From Caprella mutica (Eukaryota; Arthropoda; Malacostraca; Amphipoda; Caprellidae): a DNA stretch of 64,000 nt. Position 1 is the stretch's first letter; every line of letters starts with the position of its first letter. Below the pieces are notes generated by a model, which made no database searches, had not been told where the DNA came from, and saw only the letters and a list, made by a program, of their open reading frames with translations. This document shows positions 35,641-47,942 of this stretch, piece after piece. The translations under genes were made by a program, and so were the position numbers. Location: assembly GCA_947561585.1 (NCBI GenBank), contig CANNZV010001857.1, positions 1 through 64,000 of the forward strand, written 5' to 3'.

Positions 35641-36098
35641 ATACTGGTACGCCCCGCTTTTATAAAAGTGGTAATAATTGCGAGGCATGTCTCGATGTCA
35701 TAACCGTTCGTAGACATAGAAAACGGAGACAATTTTTTGTGGTGATTATTCTGCGCTAAATACAATAAACATCAATCTTATTATTCAGACGAGGTTAGAC
35801 TGATATATAAGTATTAAATATGGAATATAAAATGTGACAAATTAGATTAGTAGTTAACTAATAACTATAATAAATATTTTCTTTTTATGTTCAAAAATGT
35901 AGAACTAAACAACAAATTGGAACTTTTTCATAGAGTATAAAATTACTGTTTGTTCGATGTAACACAATTATATAAATCAAAGTAACAAACTAATTACCGG
36001 GGAAAGTCACCATTTTCCCAGGTTTTATTACCATTTGATAATTAGACTGAGTCGTGATTCGGTAATAAAAGCGGGACCTGTCTGTATTATAGATTCAG
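35641..36098. mobile_element. Small inverted-repeat element (CCCGCTTT ends)
   Basis: The left end reads GGTACGCCCCGCTTTTAT and the right end, inward, TACAGACAGGTCCCGCTTTTAT. About 450 bp, no coding. Related ends occur at 34785-34895, 38556-38700 (which shares CGTAGACATAGAAAACGGAG) and 42775-42918, so it is a dispersed MITE family. It lies only about 25 bp from mariner copy 2. Confidence 0.7.
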
Positions 36099-36121
36099 TA
36101 TAATGACTTAAGTAATATATA

Positions 36122-37321
36122 CAGAGAAAAAAAAAAGGAAACCCATTTTCAAATTAGTTTATTTTACAAGCTATTAAAGTTAGAATTTTTCTAAAAACAA
36201 AGTTTTCTTCGTATAGTTTTTCTGCAACTTTCATGAGAATCTGTTAAACTTACGACTAAAATTAAACATCCTGCAGCGAATTGAGAAAATATCAATGAAA
36301 AGGGCTTGCGCGAGGACGAAAAACACATAAAAGAGTTCAGAATAGGTATAATTTATTTTCATATGGTAGAAGTAAAAATTTAAAAATTCTGTTTTTCATT
36401 CAATTAACGTTTTGTTTGTCGACTGTTTCATTCATGGAAATACTTCTTCATCACCAATCACGATGTCTTCTCCAAAACGAGCATTTCTTTGCAGAAACCA
36501 TCTTGAAAAATTTAGACTGCAGTTAATCAGTTCTAAGAGTTCGAGCCTTACATGCTTCTTGAAAGGATGATACTTCACATCGTGTTTAACAATTCGGTTA
36601 AATGTGTCTTTAGTGATGTCTATTCTAATTCATTCATTCCTTCGGAATGATATGTTTAAATTTTCAATAAATTTTTCATGAATAAGATTAACGTTTCATG
36701 TGTTCGTTCTGTTCTCCTGCGACCTAATCGCTTTTTGTTCAAAATAAAGTGGTTTCTTCAGTTTTGAACTTATTAGTATAAGTCAATACAGTTTTATAGT
36801 TGGTGAAAATATTTCCTGAAAGTTATTTTCAAAATGAGGTTGAACCTGTTTAAAGTTTTCAGTATTTAAATAACTTGTCACAACAAAAACTTTGTTCCTT
36901 AGAAAGCTGCATTTTAAGGGTTTCGAATAGGAAATAAAAAATTAACGACGAACTGATTTTATTAAAGATATCAATTGAATATCAAACATTAATTCTCAAA
37001 TGATAATTAAGGTTTTAATTGTGTATTCTTTTTTACAGAAAATAATATAATTTAATGTTTTTACATCCATATGAAATGAATTATATCTATTGTGATTTTT
37101 TCGTATATTTCGTCCTCGCGCAAGCCCATTTTAATTACCCTTTTTTTTAATACGCTGCAGGGTGTTAAATTTTTGTATTAACTTTAACAAATTTTCAAGA
37201 TTGATGCAGAAAAAGTAAAGGAATAAAAGATTGTTTTAAAAAAATTGCTAGCTTGAACAGTTTGTAAATTAAACTACGTAGTTTTAAAATGGTTTCCTCT
37301 TTTTTTTTTTTGCGCCACCCT
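36122..37321 (-). mobile_element. Tc1/mariner-like element, copy 2
   Basis: Same family as 6432-7609, inverted. The ends are AAAAAAAGGAAACCCATTTT on the left and, inward from the right, AGGGTGGCGCAAAAAAA; both long terminal repeats carry the GGGCTTGCGCGAGGACGAAA block (about 36301 and, on the other strand, 37120). The minus-strand transposase remnant (about 36410-36750) shows the same second helix-turn-helix region as copy 1 with different stops and frameshifts. Confidence 0.8.
36410..36750 (-). pseudogene. Mariner transposase remnant, copy 2
   Basis: Minus-strand reading gives KRLGRRRTERTHET, and later, in other frames, blocks equivalent to those of copy 1 (a THLTELLN-like helix, then KEMLVLEKTS and VMKKYFHE toward the catalytic region). 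Several stops make it non-functional. The two copies have independent lesions, so both decayed after insertion. Confidence 0.65.
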
Positions 37322-39458
37322 TTATGATCTTCCTTTTTATTATGCATTGAATACCGTTCATTGTAGAAAAGAATTGTTTTAAAATAATGATTATTCCATA
37401 CGATTAAAAAATTTATGTTTCAAAATAACTTTACATTTTGAAACATAATTTACACATTAAACCCAATTGATCAATCTTTAATAAAATTTGAAAGAAGCCC
37501 TGAAAAATTGCATTGAAAAAATATGGATAAAACTTTATACAATATAAATAAATACGTACTAATCATAGATATAATAATCTTAATAGAAATATGCCTCACT
37601 AATTCAGGTACCAGAGATAATAACGCAATTAATAATCAAATAAGTTACTCTTCATTTTAGTACAGTCTTGTCTTTATTGTCGGGCTATGAAAATTTTCTA
37701 TGTATCATTTCAAAGAAAATTAAGAATTTCGTAGGTTAACTAGAGTAAATAATTATATTATTGAACAATTTGCAGTGATAAATACCAAGGTCCATTGACT
37801 GTAACCCTATTGTCAGTTGTAACTTGAGGTAAAACGGATATTCGGTAAACATAGAAAATCTTAAAATGGAGAACCCATTTAACTCCACACAGGATATTTA
37901 GTTAGAATACAATTTCCAGACAATTAATTTGCAGGACTGACTTTCTATTGGACAAACATTGCAAATCAGACACATTTAAAAATAATATTGTAATTTTCCC
38001 AACATAAATTCAACATTTTGCGGTAAGTATATATTATATGTTATGGGAGACTCGTTCACTCTGTATAGCTGAGAAAAAAGTCTACGAATGGAAAATAGAA
38101 CATTCAAGGACACAAAAAAATAAGTCACCTTTTAAATTACTATTTATTTGCCACATTAATAAATACATAGAGTAATTTATTATATTTGGGTTATATATAA
38201 TATATGATAGTTTTTAATGTGGTGAAGGGACAGCCAGGAGTAGGAGGCTTTCAGGATATTTGCCTGTTGCCGCTTCTTAAAATGCAAAGTATAATAGGCG
38301 GTGAGAACGTGGCGTGTACGCGTTAGTTTGCATTTTATTATGGCAAGTAAAATATTGTATGTATATCAAAGTTTAAAATGCAAGCTATAGATCAAACACA
38401 AATATTAAAGCAGAATATCATCGTTATATAATAAATATTATAGACGATTATCATCCGAATATCATAGTTTGTCATATGGACCGATTTAAAAACAACCTCA
38501 GATAACCGTAGTGACTAACATTTATTTCAAATAATTATGATACTTGAAGTACATGCAGGCAGGCCTCGCTTTAAGTACAACTCACTTTAGTTAAAGTGGT
38601 ACTTATTTCGAGTCATGTTTCAAAATAAGAACCATTCGTAGACATAGAAAACGGAGACAATTTTTTATGATTATTTCACGGTATCTAAAAACACATCAAA
38701 ATTATAATCCAGATGAGGTTATTAGAAGCAATTGGTTCAGAAATTCAGCATGTCCTATTTTAGGATTAGTTCCGTTTTATTGCACGGTTCCATATTTTCG
38801 AAAACGTGAAAATCTTTAATCAAAATAACCCAAGTGTTTCAAGCTTACTCTAATATCTTCTCTGAGGCGAAACACTTACGAGTTATAAATTAGATATAGT
38901 CATGTGTTTCAAGATCTTTGGTATATCAGCTATAAACCAAGAGTGAAACACAATAAGGTGAATCGCACTGAAGCATTTTCAAGCTCTTGAAACACATATC
39001 AAAATTATAGTTGATACAATTAACAGTTTCGCATAAGAGACAAATAAGACTTATAGGGTAAACTTGAAACACCTGAGTGTCTCAGATTTTTTTTTTTTTT
39101 TTTTGAGTGTAGAGTATTCTTCTTATTATGTGATATTTATTTATAGCTAATTTCGATAATAGTTTACAGTACTTTCAAATTTCAATTTTGAAATGGTTAA
39201 TATCATTTTCAATATTTCCGAACTTCAAGCAATCGAATTTTAGGTTCTGAGAAAATTTCTTGGTTAAACAAAATTAGCTATTTTTCAGTCAAAATGTAGC
39301 TCTAGTTTGACATTGCTACTAAAAGCTGTAAATAACAAATGCAAATAGAGTAAACCAGTTTGAAATATAGCTGAAATTTCATGTCAAAAATAATAGAAAA
39401 AAAATGTAAGGTTCTCAAATTACATCGTCTATATGGTATTGAACTATAGAATAACAAT
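37322..39458. other. AT-rich region with a MITE fragment and a poly-T tract
   Basis: 38556-38700 is a fragment of the CCCGCTTT MITE family. A run of T residues lies at about 39088-39105. Between 38,790 and 39,070 the motif GTGTTTCAAG/CTTGAAACAC recurs in both orientations, suggesting a small degenerate palindromic element. No gene is supported. Confidence 0.4.
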
Positions 39459-39467
39459 AGTCAAACC

Positions 39468-40658
39468 GGTTCTAGGAAAGCTCCCAGTGTGAAAACTCCC
39501 AGTGATTTTTTCATTAATTTATTAATATGCATTAAAATTGATAGTTTTAGTAAACACTAACTAAATAATACATTATATCACAAAAAAGATAATCCAAATT
39601 ACTTTTATCAAATTACTTAGGAGTTCATTTACCCTTTTAAAAAATACTTTTGATTAGGAAACTGCTTCTAAGTTTGAATTTTTTTTTTTTTTTTGAAAGA
39701 TATTTCAAACGTACAAGCAGTTTCGTAATTTAATGTAATTCAAGGAAATACTTATAGAGTATTAAAAAGTTTTACTAGTAATCGTTTAATATATTACCAC
39801 TTCATATAATTCTTCTTCTTCCACAGGGTTAATAGGGACTACAGATCTGTTGTTATAAATCAAAGTTGAAGGCTTTGTTCATTTGGAACTTATTTCAAAT
39901 ATACAAGCAGTTTCGTGATGTAAAGCCACGGGAACGCTTTATTCATTTAGTAGTTATTACAAAAAAAAACTTGCAGCTTCGTAATTTAGAATATTTTAAC
40001 ATGAACTCTTAAGTAATTTGATAATGAAATTAGAATTTAAAGTAATAAACTGTGTCCATCACTTTATTGCAGATCACTACTTTGTGAATAATTTTAGTAA
40101 TATTAATCGTACTAACGTACAGTAGTGAAACTTGGATTAATGGAAGATTGCTTCAAGGTTATTATCTTGCTAAAATATTTTTTGAATACGTGCGAAATTT
40201 GGAAAGTTATGAACGCTTATGTATTTTGAAGGCATTTCAACTGTCTATCGCTTTATTGTAGCTCTATGAAAAGGACAAAAAATGTACGATTAACTTCTAG
40301 CAAGAGGGTAAAAATTGTAGCAGATCTTGCAGAAGGGTTGATCCAAGTTTCACTACTGTACGATAAAAATATTACTAAAATTATTCACAAGATAGTGATC
40401 TGCAATAAAGCGATGGACACAGTTTATTGTAATGATATTTTATTTGTTAGGTTTTGGTTTAGCTACAAATTTTAATGCATATTATTGTAATAATCTTTTA
40501 TTTGGTAAGTTTCACTTAAACTACAAATTTTACTGCATATTAATAATTAAAATAAAAGTAACTGGGAGTTTTCAACACTGGAAGATTTCTCAGTGGGAGT
40601 TTTCCACACTAGGAGTTTTCCGCCTGGGAGCTTTCTCACTGGGAATTTTCTGGTCATC
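39468..40658. mobile_element. Foldback/Mutator-like element 2 with exact 9-bp TSD
   Basis: The exact 9-mer AGTCAAACC flanks the element at 39459-39467 and 40659-40667. The ends carry inverted copies of CTCCCAGTG/CACTGGGAG and AAAACTCCCAG/CTGGGAGTTTT. The terminal motif is repeated about five times on the right and twice on the left. An inner palindrome pairs 40052-40135 with 40342-40425 (GTGTCCATC, TTATTGCAGATCACTA, TAATATT, CAGTAGTGAAACTTGG). No coding sequence. The terminal motif GGGAGTTTTC parallels GGCAGTTTTC of element 1. Confidence 0.85.
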
Positions 40659-40847
40659 AGTCAAACCAACACTTTTGTAATCTACCTCTAGCTAAATGCA
40701 GGTATAAATATGAATAATAAATATATGGAAAATATAAACTAAATTTGCTATTAAAAAATTAAATTTATTCAGATATATTAAGCTATTTCTTCTTAAATAT
40801 TCAAATTACTTTTAAACTAATATATAGTATAGGGAAATAGTTAATTA

Positions 40848-41155
40848 AGTACAAGAAACTGGAAAAGGCAGTCAAAAAGGAAGGTGACTCCAAGAACAGA
40901 ATCAGTTACCATCAGTCGGTGACCAAACTTATGAATGCAAGAAAGTTGACTATGTAGCTTTTGTGTCGGAATTTAACGAAAATGGGCACATGCAAACCCA
41001 AATGGCTGCACTCACATAATATGATGGTGGAAATTAGAATATTATTATTAATTATTAAAGATAATTACTATTAAAGAAGTGATAGTAAATGAAGTCTATG
41101 AGCATACTTACTAAAAAATATAACACCTAGTAGTTTAAGAGTGCTGTGGATGCCC
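40848..41155 (+). repeat. Dispersed SINE-like repeat, copy C
   Basis: Contains AGTACAAGAAACTGGAAAA, GGCAGTCAAAAAGGAAGGTGA and CTCCAAGAACAGAATC, followed by a diverged body with GTAAATGAAGTCTATGAGC and TAGTAGTTTAAGAGTG-like blocks that match copies A and F. The head module is lost. Confidence 0.6.
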
Positions 41156-41224
41156 TTTTTACATTCATTTATATTATCATTGATTTTTAAATGCCTGAAA
41201 GTATTTAACGGTTATTATGTAGAT

Positions 41225-41280
41225 GATATATAAGCATATTAATAACTATATAAATATTATTAATATGCTTATATATATAG
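41225..41280. other. Strong AT hairpin at the 5' edge of a LINE
   Basis: ATATATAAGCATATTAATA at about 41226 and its reverse complement at about 41259 make a 19-bp stem with a loop near 15 nt. It directly precedes the first recognisable LINE sequence (about 41290), so it may have formed by template switching during truncated integration. Confidence 0.8.
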
Positions 41281-41289
41281 ATATAAATT

Positions 41290-42745
41290 TGGTGTTCTAC
41301 ATATCTGCTGAGCAATTTGGTTTCAGGCGAGGGTTAAATACTTCTAGTGCTATATTAAACTTCATAAATTTTATGTATGATTCTTTGAATGATAAAGATC
41401 ATGGACTTGCAATTTTTATTGACTTCCGTAAGGCTTTCGATACGGTTAACCACTCTGTACTATTAAGAATATTAGACCGTTATGGTGTTCGGGGTGTGGC
41501 CTTGAGGTGGTTCCAGAGTTATTTATCGGATAGATATATGTATGTCCGGGTTGGTTCTTCCGTTTCTAATTGTGTTCCTGTTAATGTTGGCGTACCTCAG
41601 GGAAGTGTTTTAGGACTAATATTGTTTATTGTATATGTTAATGATCTTCCTAACTTATCTATAAATATGTCTAGTACTCTTTTTGCATATGATACCACCT
41701 TATTATTGAGAGACCCATCTTATTCTGATCTGATAATGAAGGCTGGATCTGTGATTGAAGATCTCTATAGATGGACTCTTCCAAATAGACTCTCCTTGAA
41801 CACTGACAAAACTTATTCTATGTTATTGACGAACAGGTTGAATGATGTTGAAACTCCTTCTTTGATTAGGTTAAATGATTAGAGTATTTGGTTCACTGAA
41901 GACTTGATGTTTTTAGGACTAAAAATTGATAACGACTTAAACTTTTCCAAACATATCAATTATACAGCGTCAAAGCTATCTAAAATTATTGGAATATTGT
42001 ATCGCATTCACAGTTTCACTCCTTTGTCTGTTATGAAATCATTGTATTATTCTCTTTTTTATCCTTATCTGACATATTGTTTATTAGCGTGGGGAAATGC
42101 TAGTTGTACGAATATTAATGTCATTGTGCTCTTGCAGAAACGGGCAATTAGAATAATAACAAATAGTGGTTATTTGGATCATACAACTTCACTATTTTAT
42201 AGGACAGGTATATTGAAGTTTTGTGATTTGTTTAAATATCATGTTGGCATACATATGTTCAAGTTGAATGCAACTAATTCAATTAATTATCCAAATCACT
42301 CATATAACACACGGAATCGTGGTTCTGCAGTCCCTGTTTTCCAGCGTATTTCCCAATGTCAAAGATCTTTGAACTTTATAGGACCAAAAATTTGGAATGA
42401 AATACCATATGACATCAAAAATTTCCCTACTCTAGCTAAATTTAAGACTATGCTGAGAAATCATTATATTGATGGTTACATGTAATATTTTTCTCTATAT
42501 GTACTGTAGTTTATATCTGTATTGTAGATTGTATTTTATACTTAAAAATATTTTCTTATTTGAAAAGTATTATGTTCACTTACTATGAATATGCATTTTG
42601 TATGTATAATAAATAATTCTGAGATGTATTATTTTAAAATAAATCATTTGCTCAAAAAGTTTTTTGAAATCTTCAAAAGGGCTTGAACTTATGTAAAAAA
42701 TTTATTTTATGTTTATGTTCAATAAATATGTTTCAATGTTTCAAT
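41290..42745 (+). pseudogene. CR1/L2-like LINE reverse transcriptase, 5'-truncated
   Basis: The frame encodes EQFGFRRGLNTSSAIL, IFIDFRKAFDTVNHSVLL (motif A with catalytic Asp), GVPQGSVLGLILFIVYVNDL, then LFAYDTTLLL where the family has F-A-D-D: codon 41688-41690 is TAT, so the first Asp of the catalytic pair is Tyr. After one in-frame TAG (41880-41882) the same frame continues with FLGLKID, LAWGNASCTN, LQKRAIRII and the YNTRNR ... GPKIWNEIP C-terminus of CR1/L2-type elements. The endonuclease half is missing. The 3' region ends near 42745 with a TTTCAATG direct repeat, as in self-priming CR1-type tails. Dead, but otherwise well preserved. Confidence 0.88.
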
Positions 42746-42774
42746 ATGTAGTACTCTAATAACTGAAACAAATT

Positions 42775-42918
42775 TTCTTTCTATAACTCATAGAAAATGA
42801 TATATATAATCAAGGAGTGACAATTATAAATTTCTTGTTACTTTTATTCGCTTTAGTTACCGTTTGGTAACTAAACTGAGTCGTGATTTTGTAACTAAAG
42901 CGGGGGATGCCTGTACTT
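42775..42918. repeat. MITE fragment (CCCGCTTT family)
   Basis: Carries CTCATAGAAAATGATATATA, GTAACTAAACTGAGTCGTGA and an end reading inward AGTACAGGCATCCCCCGCTTT. It matches the right part of the element at 35641-36098 (AATTAGACTGAGTCGTGATT). Confidence 0.6.
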
Positions 42919-43212
42919 CTAAAGTTAAAAAGATAGTTCTAAATTAATGTCACCCCTAATTTTCATTTTAGACTTTACGATTGCACCCAGACTGTGTTAG
43001 GATATTTTAATAAATTGCCAAATGATTGAAAATTGTTGTCCGTAGGTTGCCTATATAAGGTTGGACATTTTTAGGCTAGATGAAAAAATTATTTACATAC
43101 TAATTATTAAAAAACTGTGTTTGGGCTTATGAGAGATTTTTTTGGTTTAATCAGAATAAGTGTATCCATAATACACACTTGCATTCTAATATAATTTTGA
43201 TTCAATAACAGG

Positions 43213-43430
43213 TAGTGTATTATCAGGGAAACAAATTATGAATACAGTTAGAATATTAATTATAAAAACCGTGGATTTTTCAGTCAATATTTTGAGATAT
43301 GGCACCGTTGCTCAGGATAAGCCCCGCCTTTTTGTAGTAAATGGAAGAGATATATGATAATGAAGATACCAATTTGTGAATTTTAATTGAATATTCAAAG
43401 ATGCATGGTATCAATTAAATTATGTTGTTT
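43213..43430 (+). repeat. Dispersed repeat, left member of an inverted pair
   Basis: TATCAGGGAAACAAATTATG, AAAACCGTGGATTTTTCAG, TCAATATTTTGAGAT and GGATAAGCCCCGCCTTTTTG appear here and, reverse complemented and in matching order, at 50090-50335. The match continues into the ATTCAAAGATG block. The two copies are about 6.7 kb apart. Confidence 0.85.
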
Positions 43431-43904
43431 ATCAATATTCGAACATATACTTTACTGAAATATTTTGGTGAGCAAGTTTCAAATTCTTTATTAATTCTTT
43501 CGAAATCAAATAAATTGAATCCGTAGCATCGTATATTGTATTTAACAACTCTTAACACTCAATGGCAATATCTCAATATAACTAAGAGGCTATCAGAGGC
43601 AGTATATCTTAAATAATTAAGAATAATTCTTTCGATCAAACTATATCACACCTCTGAACCTAATGGAATATCGCTAAAATGATCGAAATACTGCAAATCT
43701 ATCTGAAATACAGGGGTCATGATTTGAGCGGTGTAGTGTAGGTCAAATTTAACAAAGGTTCTGCTTGTAATATTTTAATATTCACAACTTCGTTATATAT
43801 ATGGGATATAATCCTCAAATTTGTTTTTATTTCAGATATATCATTTATGAACTATATCACTGGAGCAGCTCGTAAATTTTATCGTATTTATTATTTTTAA
43901 CGCT

Positions 43905-44195
43905 ACTTGCAGTTTTATCTTTTATAGCGCTAGGGTTATGCCATGGTTATGCTCTTCAACTACGAGGTCTTACAATTTTGTGTTAGGTAGGGCCGTAGGC
44001 TTAAACTATCGCCTCTTCATTTTCCTCCGGTATTTTATCATATTCCTTTATAGTAGCTTTTCTGTGTCCATGAGCTCAGTCTCCGACTGATAGTTAGTGA
44101 CTTCATTGAGCTACTTTCCATTATGACTGCTTCTTAAAGCTCCGTGTATTTAATTTGCCTTTTGTTCCGATTTAACGTTAAACCACCAATTTTAT
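43905..44195 (-). repeat. Dispersed SINE-like repeat, copy D
   Basis: On the minus strand: GGCAAATTAAATACACGGAG, AAGAAGCAGTCATAATGG, CCTACGGCCCTACCTAACAC, AGACCTCGTAGTTGAAGAGC and ATAACCCTAGCGCTA. It closely parallels the body of copy F. Confidence 0.75.
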
Positions 44196-45084
44196 AATTT
44201 AAATTTAATCACAAAATTCTTGGATTTGAGATTTACTTTAAAGGAACAGAAATTGAAGATAGTAGTTATTTTGCAATCATCTATGAAAAAGGTATGGAGG
44301 CTTGAGAATCAGAAAATCAATATTAACCTTGTCCCTATGATATTCTGATCTGGCAACTGTCCTTGTAGACAATCGTAGGAGTTTTGTAGTATTTCGAGTA
44401 CTTGTGTATGATGCTGAAATTTCATCAATTTTCCCCAATTATTAGCATTTAAAAACACTTTTTTCCAAGGAACGGAAACTTGTTTTAGTTTCTATATTTA
44501 TTTTATTTAAAACAATTCTCGAATAAAATTTGCACAATGAAATAAAAATAACGACGTTTCGTCTTACTACTATAGACATTTTCAAGTTAATCTGTAAATA
44601 TAATGATGAAAAATTAAAATATTAATAATAAATTGAAAAACACGGAAAGTAATATGTATGCACACAGCAGAGAGACTGCCATGTGAATAGTGCCTAAGAA
44701 ATATAATGAAATAGTTTAAGAGAAAAGAAAATAAGAAGAGAGATATAGGAAAGTAGTTTATATGGAATGTATATGAGATGAACAGTTCGATAGTGTGACC
44801 TGCCTAAGGTAACGATAGAGTTACCATTGTCTGTCGCTGACACAAGAAAAAACTGCTCTACCTAGTAAGGTCTGATTATAATATGAAAAATAAGGATAAA
44901 GAAGAGCTATAGTTAAAATATTCACAGAGCAGTCATACTAAGGTGAACATACATACAACAAATAAAATTACAAAATATTGGTACTAGTCTAATAACAGAT
45001 AAATGGACCGTGCTACAATACATTAATAATTACATGAAATGTGATGTGTTTAATTGTTTATGGGATATAGATATGAAATTAGTA
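44196..45084. other. Probable 3' flank of the Penelope fragment
   Basis: No other gene. The minus-strand sequence at about 44555-44590 (GTAGTAAGACGAAACGTCG) is the kind of short conserved block often found in Penelope-like element tails, so this stretch may belong to the same insertion. That is an inference. Confidence 0.4.
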
Positions 45085-45438
45085 TTATTTATATAAATTA
45101 AGAAATTGTGATAGTTCGTTGAATTTTACATTAATGTAGGCATTCTGCTCTCGGATGGTAATGGCTTCTAGTATTTTGAGATCAACTATGTTATTATTGG
45201 AATGGACTATTTTGAAAGATGACTGCATTACTGGTGGTTCAAGTGGGGGATGATCTGGATGGTCGGTCTGGAGGTGACTATGGATGCTGCTGCTGCTGTA
45301 TCTGTGCTGTTGAATCCTTCGTTCCAAACGACACGTGGTGTACCCGACATATACAGAGTTACATCTGTCAACCGGACAATTAAATTGGTACACCACGTGT
45401 GTTGTCTCCAGAGGATTCTTACGTTAATATTTTAATTT
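45085..45438 (-). pseudogene. Penelope-like element GIY-YIG endonuclease domain
   Basis: The minus strand encodes THVVYQFNCPVDRCNSVYVG, then YTTCRLERRIQQH, then EAITIREQNAYIN. The V-Y-x-I/F-x-C ... Y-V-G-x-T ... L-x-x-R-x-x-x-H pattern, with a later E and N, is the GIY-YIG endonuclease of Penelope-like retroelements, which nicks target DNA. The frame is open upstream to about 45438, slightly beyond the first ATG. No reverse transcriptase is visible upstream, so it is a 5'-truncated copy. It ends with a normal stop at 45085. Confidence 0.85.
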
Positions 45439-47424
45439 AACTACTTAATTCGAATCCAGATTAAATAACTTACTGAAGAATAATTTATTTATTGAAGTAA
45501 GTTAAGATTTAGTTTCATAAAACTGGGACATTAAACAAACTATATAGGGTGTTCTCATTGTATAGGGTTGCTCGAAAACAAGGAATCGAATTTGTAAGGT
45601 AAAAACTATATTAGTATCAAATAAGAGTTAAAATATTAGGATAAAGAATCAACTGTTGAAGTAATTTTTACAAATAAATTACGCTTCAAATCGGAATAAA
45701 TTGAAACACACTTATGTGTTTGAAAGATTGTTATACGGGAAATTAGACTCTGCTAGCAGTTAAGATTGCAGTTAATTTTCTATATAGTATTATGTACTTA
45801 TATGAATATACTGTCAGTTTGATGAAACGTATGGTGTTGAGGGTTTTTTAAGTTGCCCCATCTTGATAGAGAATTACGTAACTATACAGGAATACCTAAA
45901 CAATATAATCGAGATGATTTTCTGAAACTAAATTATTATTTAACACCATACTTGAGACTTAAAAAGATAATAAGAGTTTTATATATCTATATTTTCTTAG
46001 ATAGATTACTGATGGAGCTTTTAATTATATTTTAGCGTTTAAGTTTTTTTTGATGCCCTTTTCTTTCAGCTTTAATTTGTATCTTTTCTCAACTTCTTCC
46101 TCTTCTTTTCTATTCCCTCTTCCATGCATATCCATGTTAAGCATCTTAGTGGCTAGTGCATGGAACGTACTTTCACTATCCCCTCTTCTACGATGTCTTC
46201 TTCACTTTGGATCACCTCGTTGTGAATAGGGAAAACATTGGAACACCTAAAATAATAATAGTAATCAGTCAATCGTGTTGCAACGTCTTTGGATCTATCA
46301 TTAGAGCGACCATCGATAGATAACATTATTTGCAATATCATAAATAATATTATAATGATAGGTTAATGGCTCTTGTGGGTATATGGGAGAGAGCTTTATC
46401 CCCGCAATGTCAATAGTGACCCAATCTTTACTTTACTGTTTATAGTAAAGCAATCTAAGTAAATACTTCAAACATTAAAACAGTAGAGTTTACATTTCAT
46501 CATTATCGAAGCTACCTTAATTGAAGAGGTAGCTTCCTCTAAGGGAGAATTAGGGGGGAGGGGGTAAATTTTAGCCGAAACGAAATCTACAGCTAATACA
46601 GCTAATAACCGATTGTTGTTGTAGATGTAACTAATCTATGGTGAATTTTATATCCTAATATTCAGTACAGTTATGCAAATTGTCTTTGGCATGAATCATC
46701 ATAATTTACAAAAATATATACTATTAGTGTTTCTCAATATTTGTATATCCCATTTGTGGACTCGGCGGTCTTAGCCAAAAAAAAAGGAAATATCTCCTAT
46801 AAAAATAGTTTAATCTACCTCTCACAATAGCTGAGTTCAATTTTTTTTAAAGTCATTAACTTACTGGATATATTAACTTCCATGGAATAGTGAAAGTTAG
46901 AAGAGATTGAATTATAAAAAATGGACAGTTTTCTCGTTTCTATACCACTACACCATTTTAGTGCTTTGCAAACTAAGCCTCAGAAACTGTGTGTCCTCCG
47001 ATAGCTAAGAGAGAGTTTAATTATTCGAGAAAATGGACATTCCCTATCCCATTATCAATGAAATATTGTAATTTGGACAGGATTGTGATACGTATAATAT
47101 AATTACCTCTTAAAAGAATTTATTCAATATGCTTATTGCTTAGTTCATAAACAACGCCTACCACACTGGTTTTTTTCTAATAAACAACACTATTGCAATT
47201 ACCTAATTATAAATAAATAACCCATGACAACACCGATAATAAATGTTACTAAGCATGTAGTTGGTATTACTCAATATGCGCTAATATATTAAAATCGTAC
47301 AAAAATTAAACTCTTAAAACAATTATCGAACAAAGAAATTTGTCAAGAAACATCAGAAGTTCAGCGTATGTTTCTACCAGCAACGGTAGTATTAATTTCC
47401 TAGTTTATAGGTAGACTCGTAGAC
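45439..47424. other. AT-rich region, no supported gene
   Basis: A small hairpin lies at about 45465-45505 (TAACTTAC with GTAAGTTA). A G-run occurs at about 46551-46565. Open frames at 45853-46035 and 46153-46341 show no recognisable family motif. Confidence 0.4.
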
Positions 47425-47590
47425 CTCAATTTCTGTAACCTCTTCATTTCCCTCTACCTATGATCAAGTGCAGTCACCATTGTTCGCGTTACTATTACTA
47501 AGTGATTGTATTTTTGCGGAGTAGCTTTCCTGCGTCCTTTAACTTTAGTGATAGGTGAAACTGATGACTGTATACTTGTATAGGTGGAAC
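47425..47590 (-). repeat. Dispersed SINE-like repeat, degenerate copy E
   Basis: On the minus strand it has a diverged version of the body of copy F (GTAACGCGAACAATGG, AGGAAAGCTACTCCG). Weak; called from word similarity only. Confidence 0.35.
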
Positions 47591-47942
47591 TACAGTTTTA
47601 TCAAATCTTAAAGAAGTGTAAATCAGTTAAAAATCCGTATCTATTAATATTATTATAAAACAAATTAGAGAGCAAAAGTCAATTGTACAGAAAAGCCAAC
47701 CTATATACTTGCTACGTTTTCATTCTTATAGATTGGTAAAGAGATACAGGATATAGAATTATTTGTGAATATAAAAATTATTTCATAACATGGATGGGAT
47801 ATGATGCATAATATATAGTGATACTTTAGGACCTTATCAGTAGAAATTTTTTTATTGTTATTTCTATAATGTTTATATATTAATTCGGTTAACGTAACCT
47901 CCAATTTTGTTTGATCGCAATATACTTTATTTCATTTATTTT

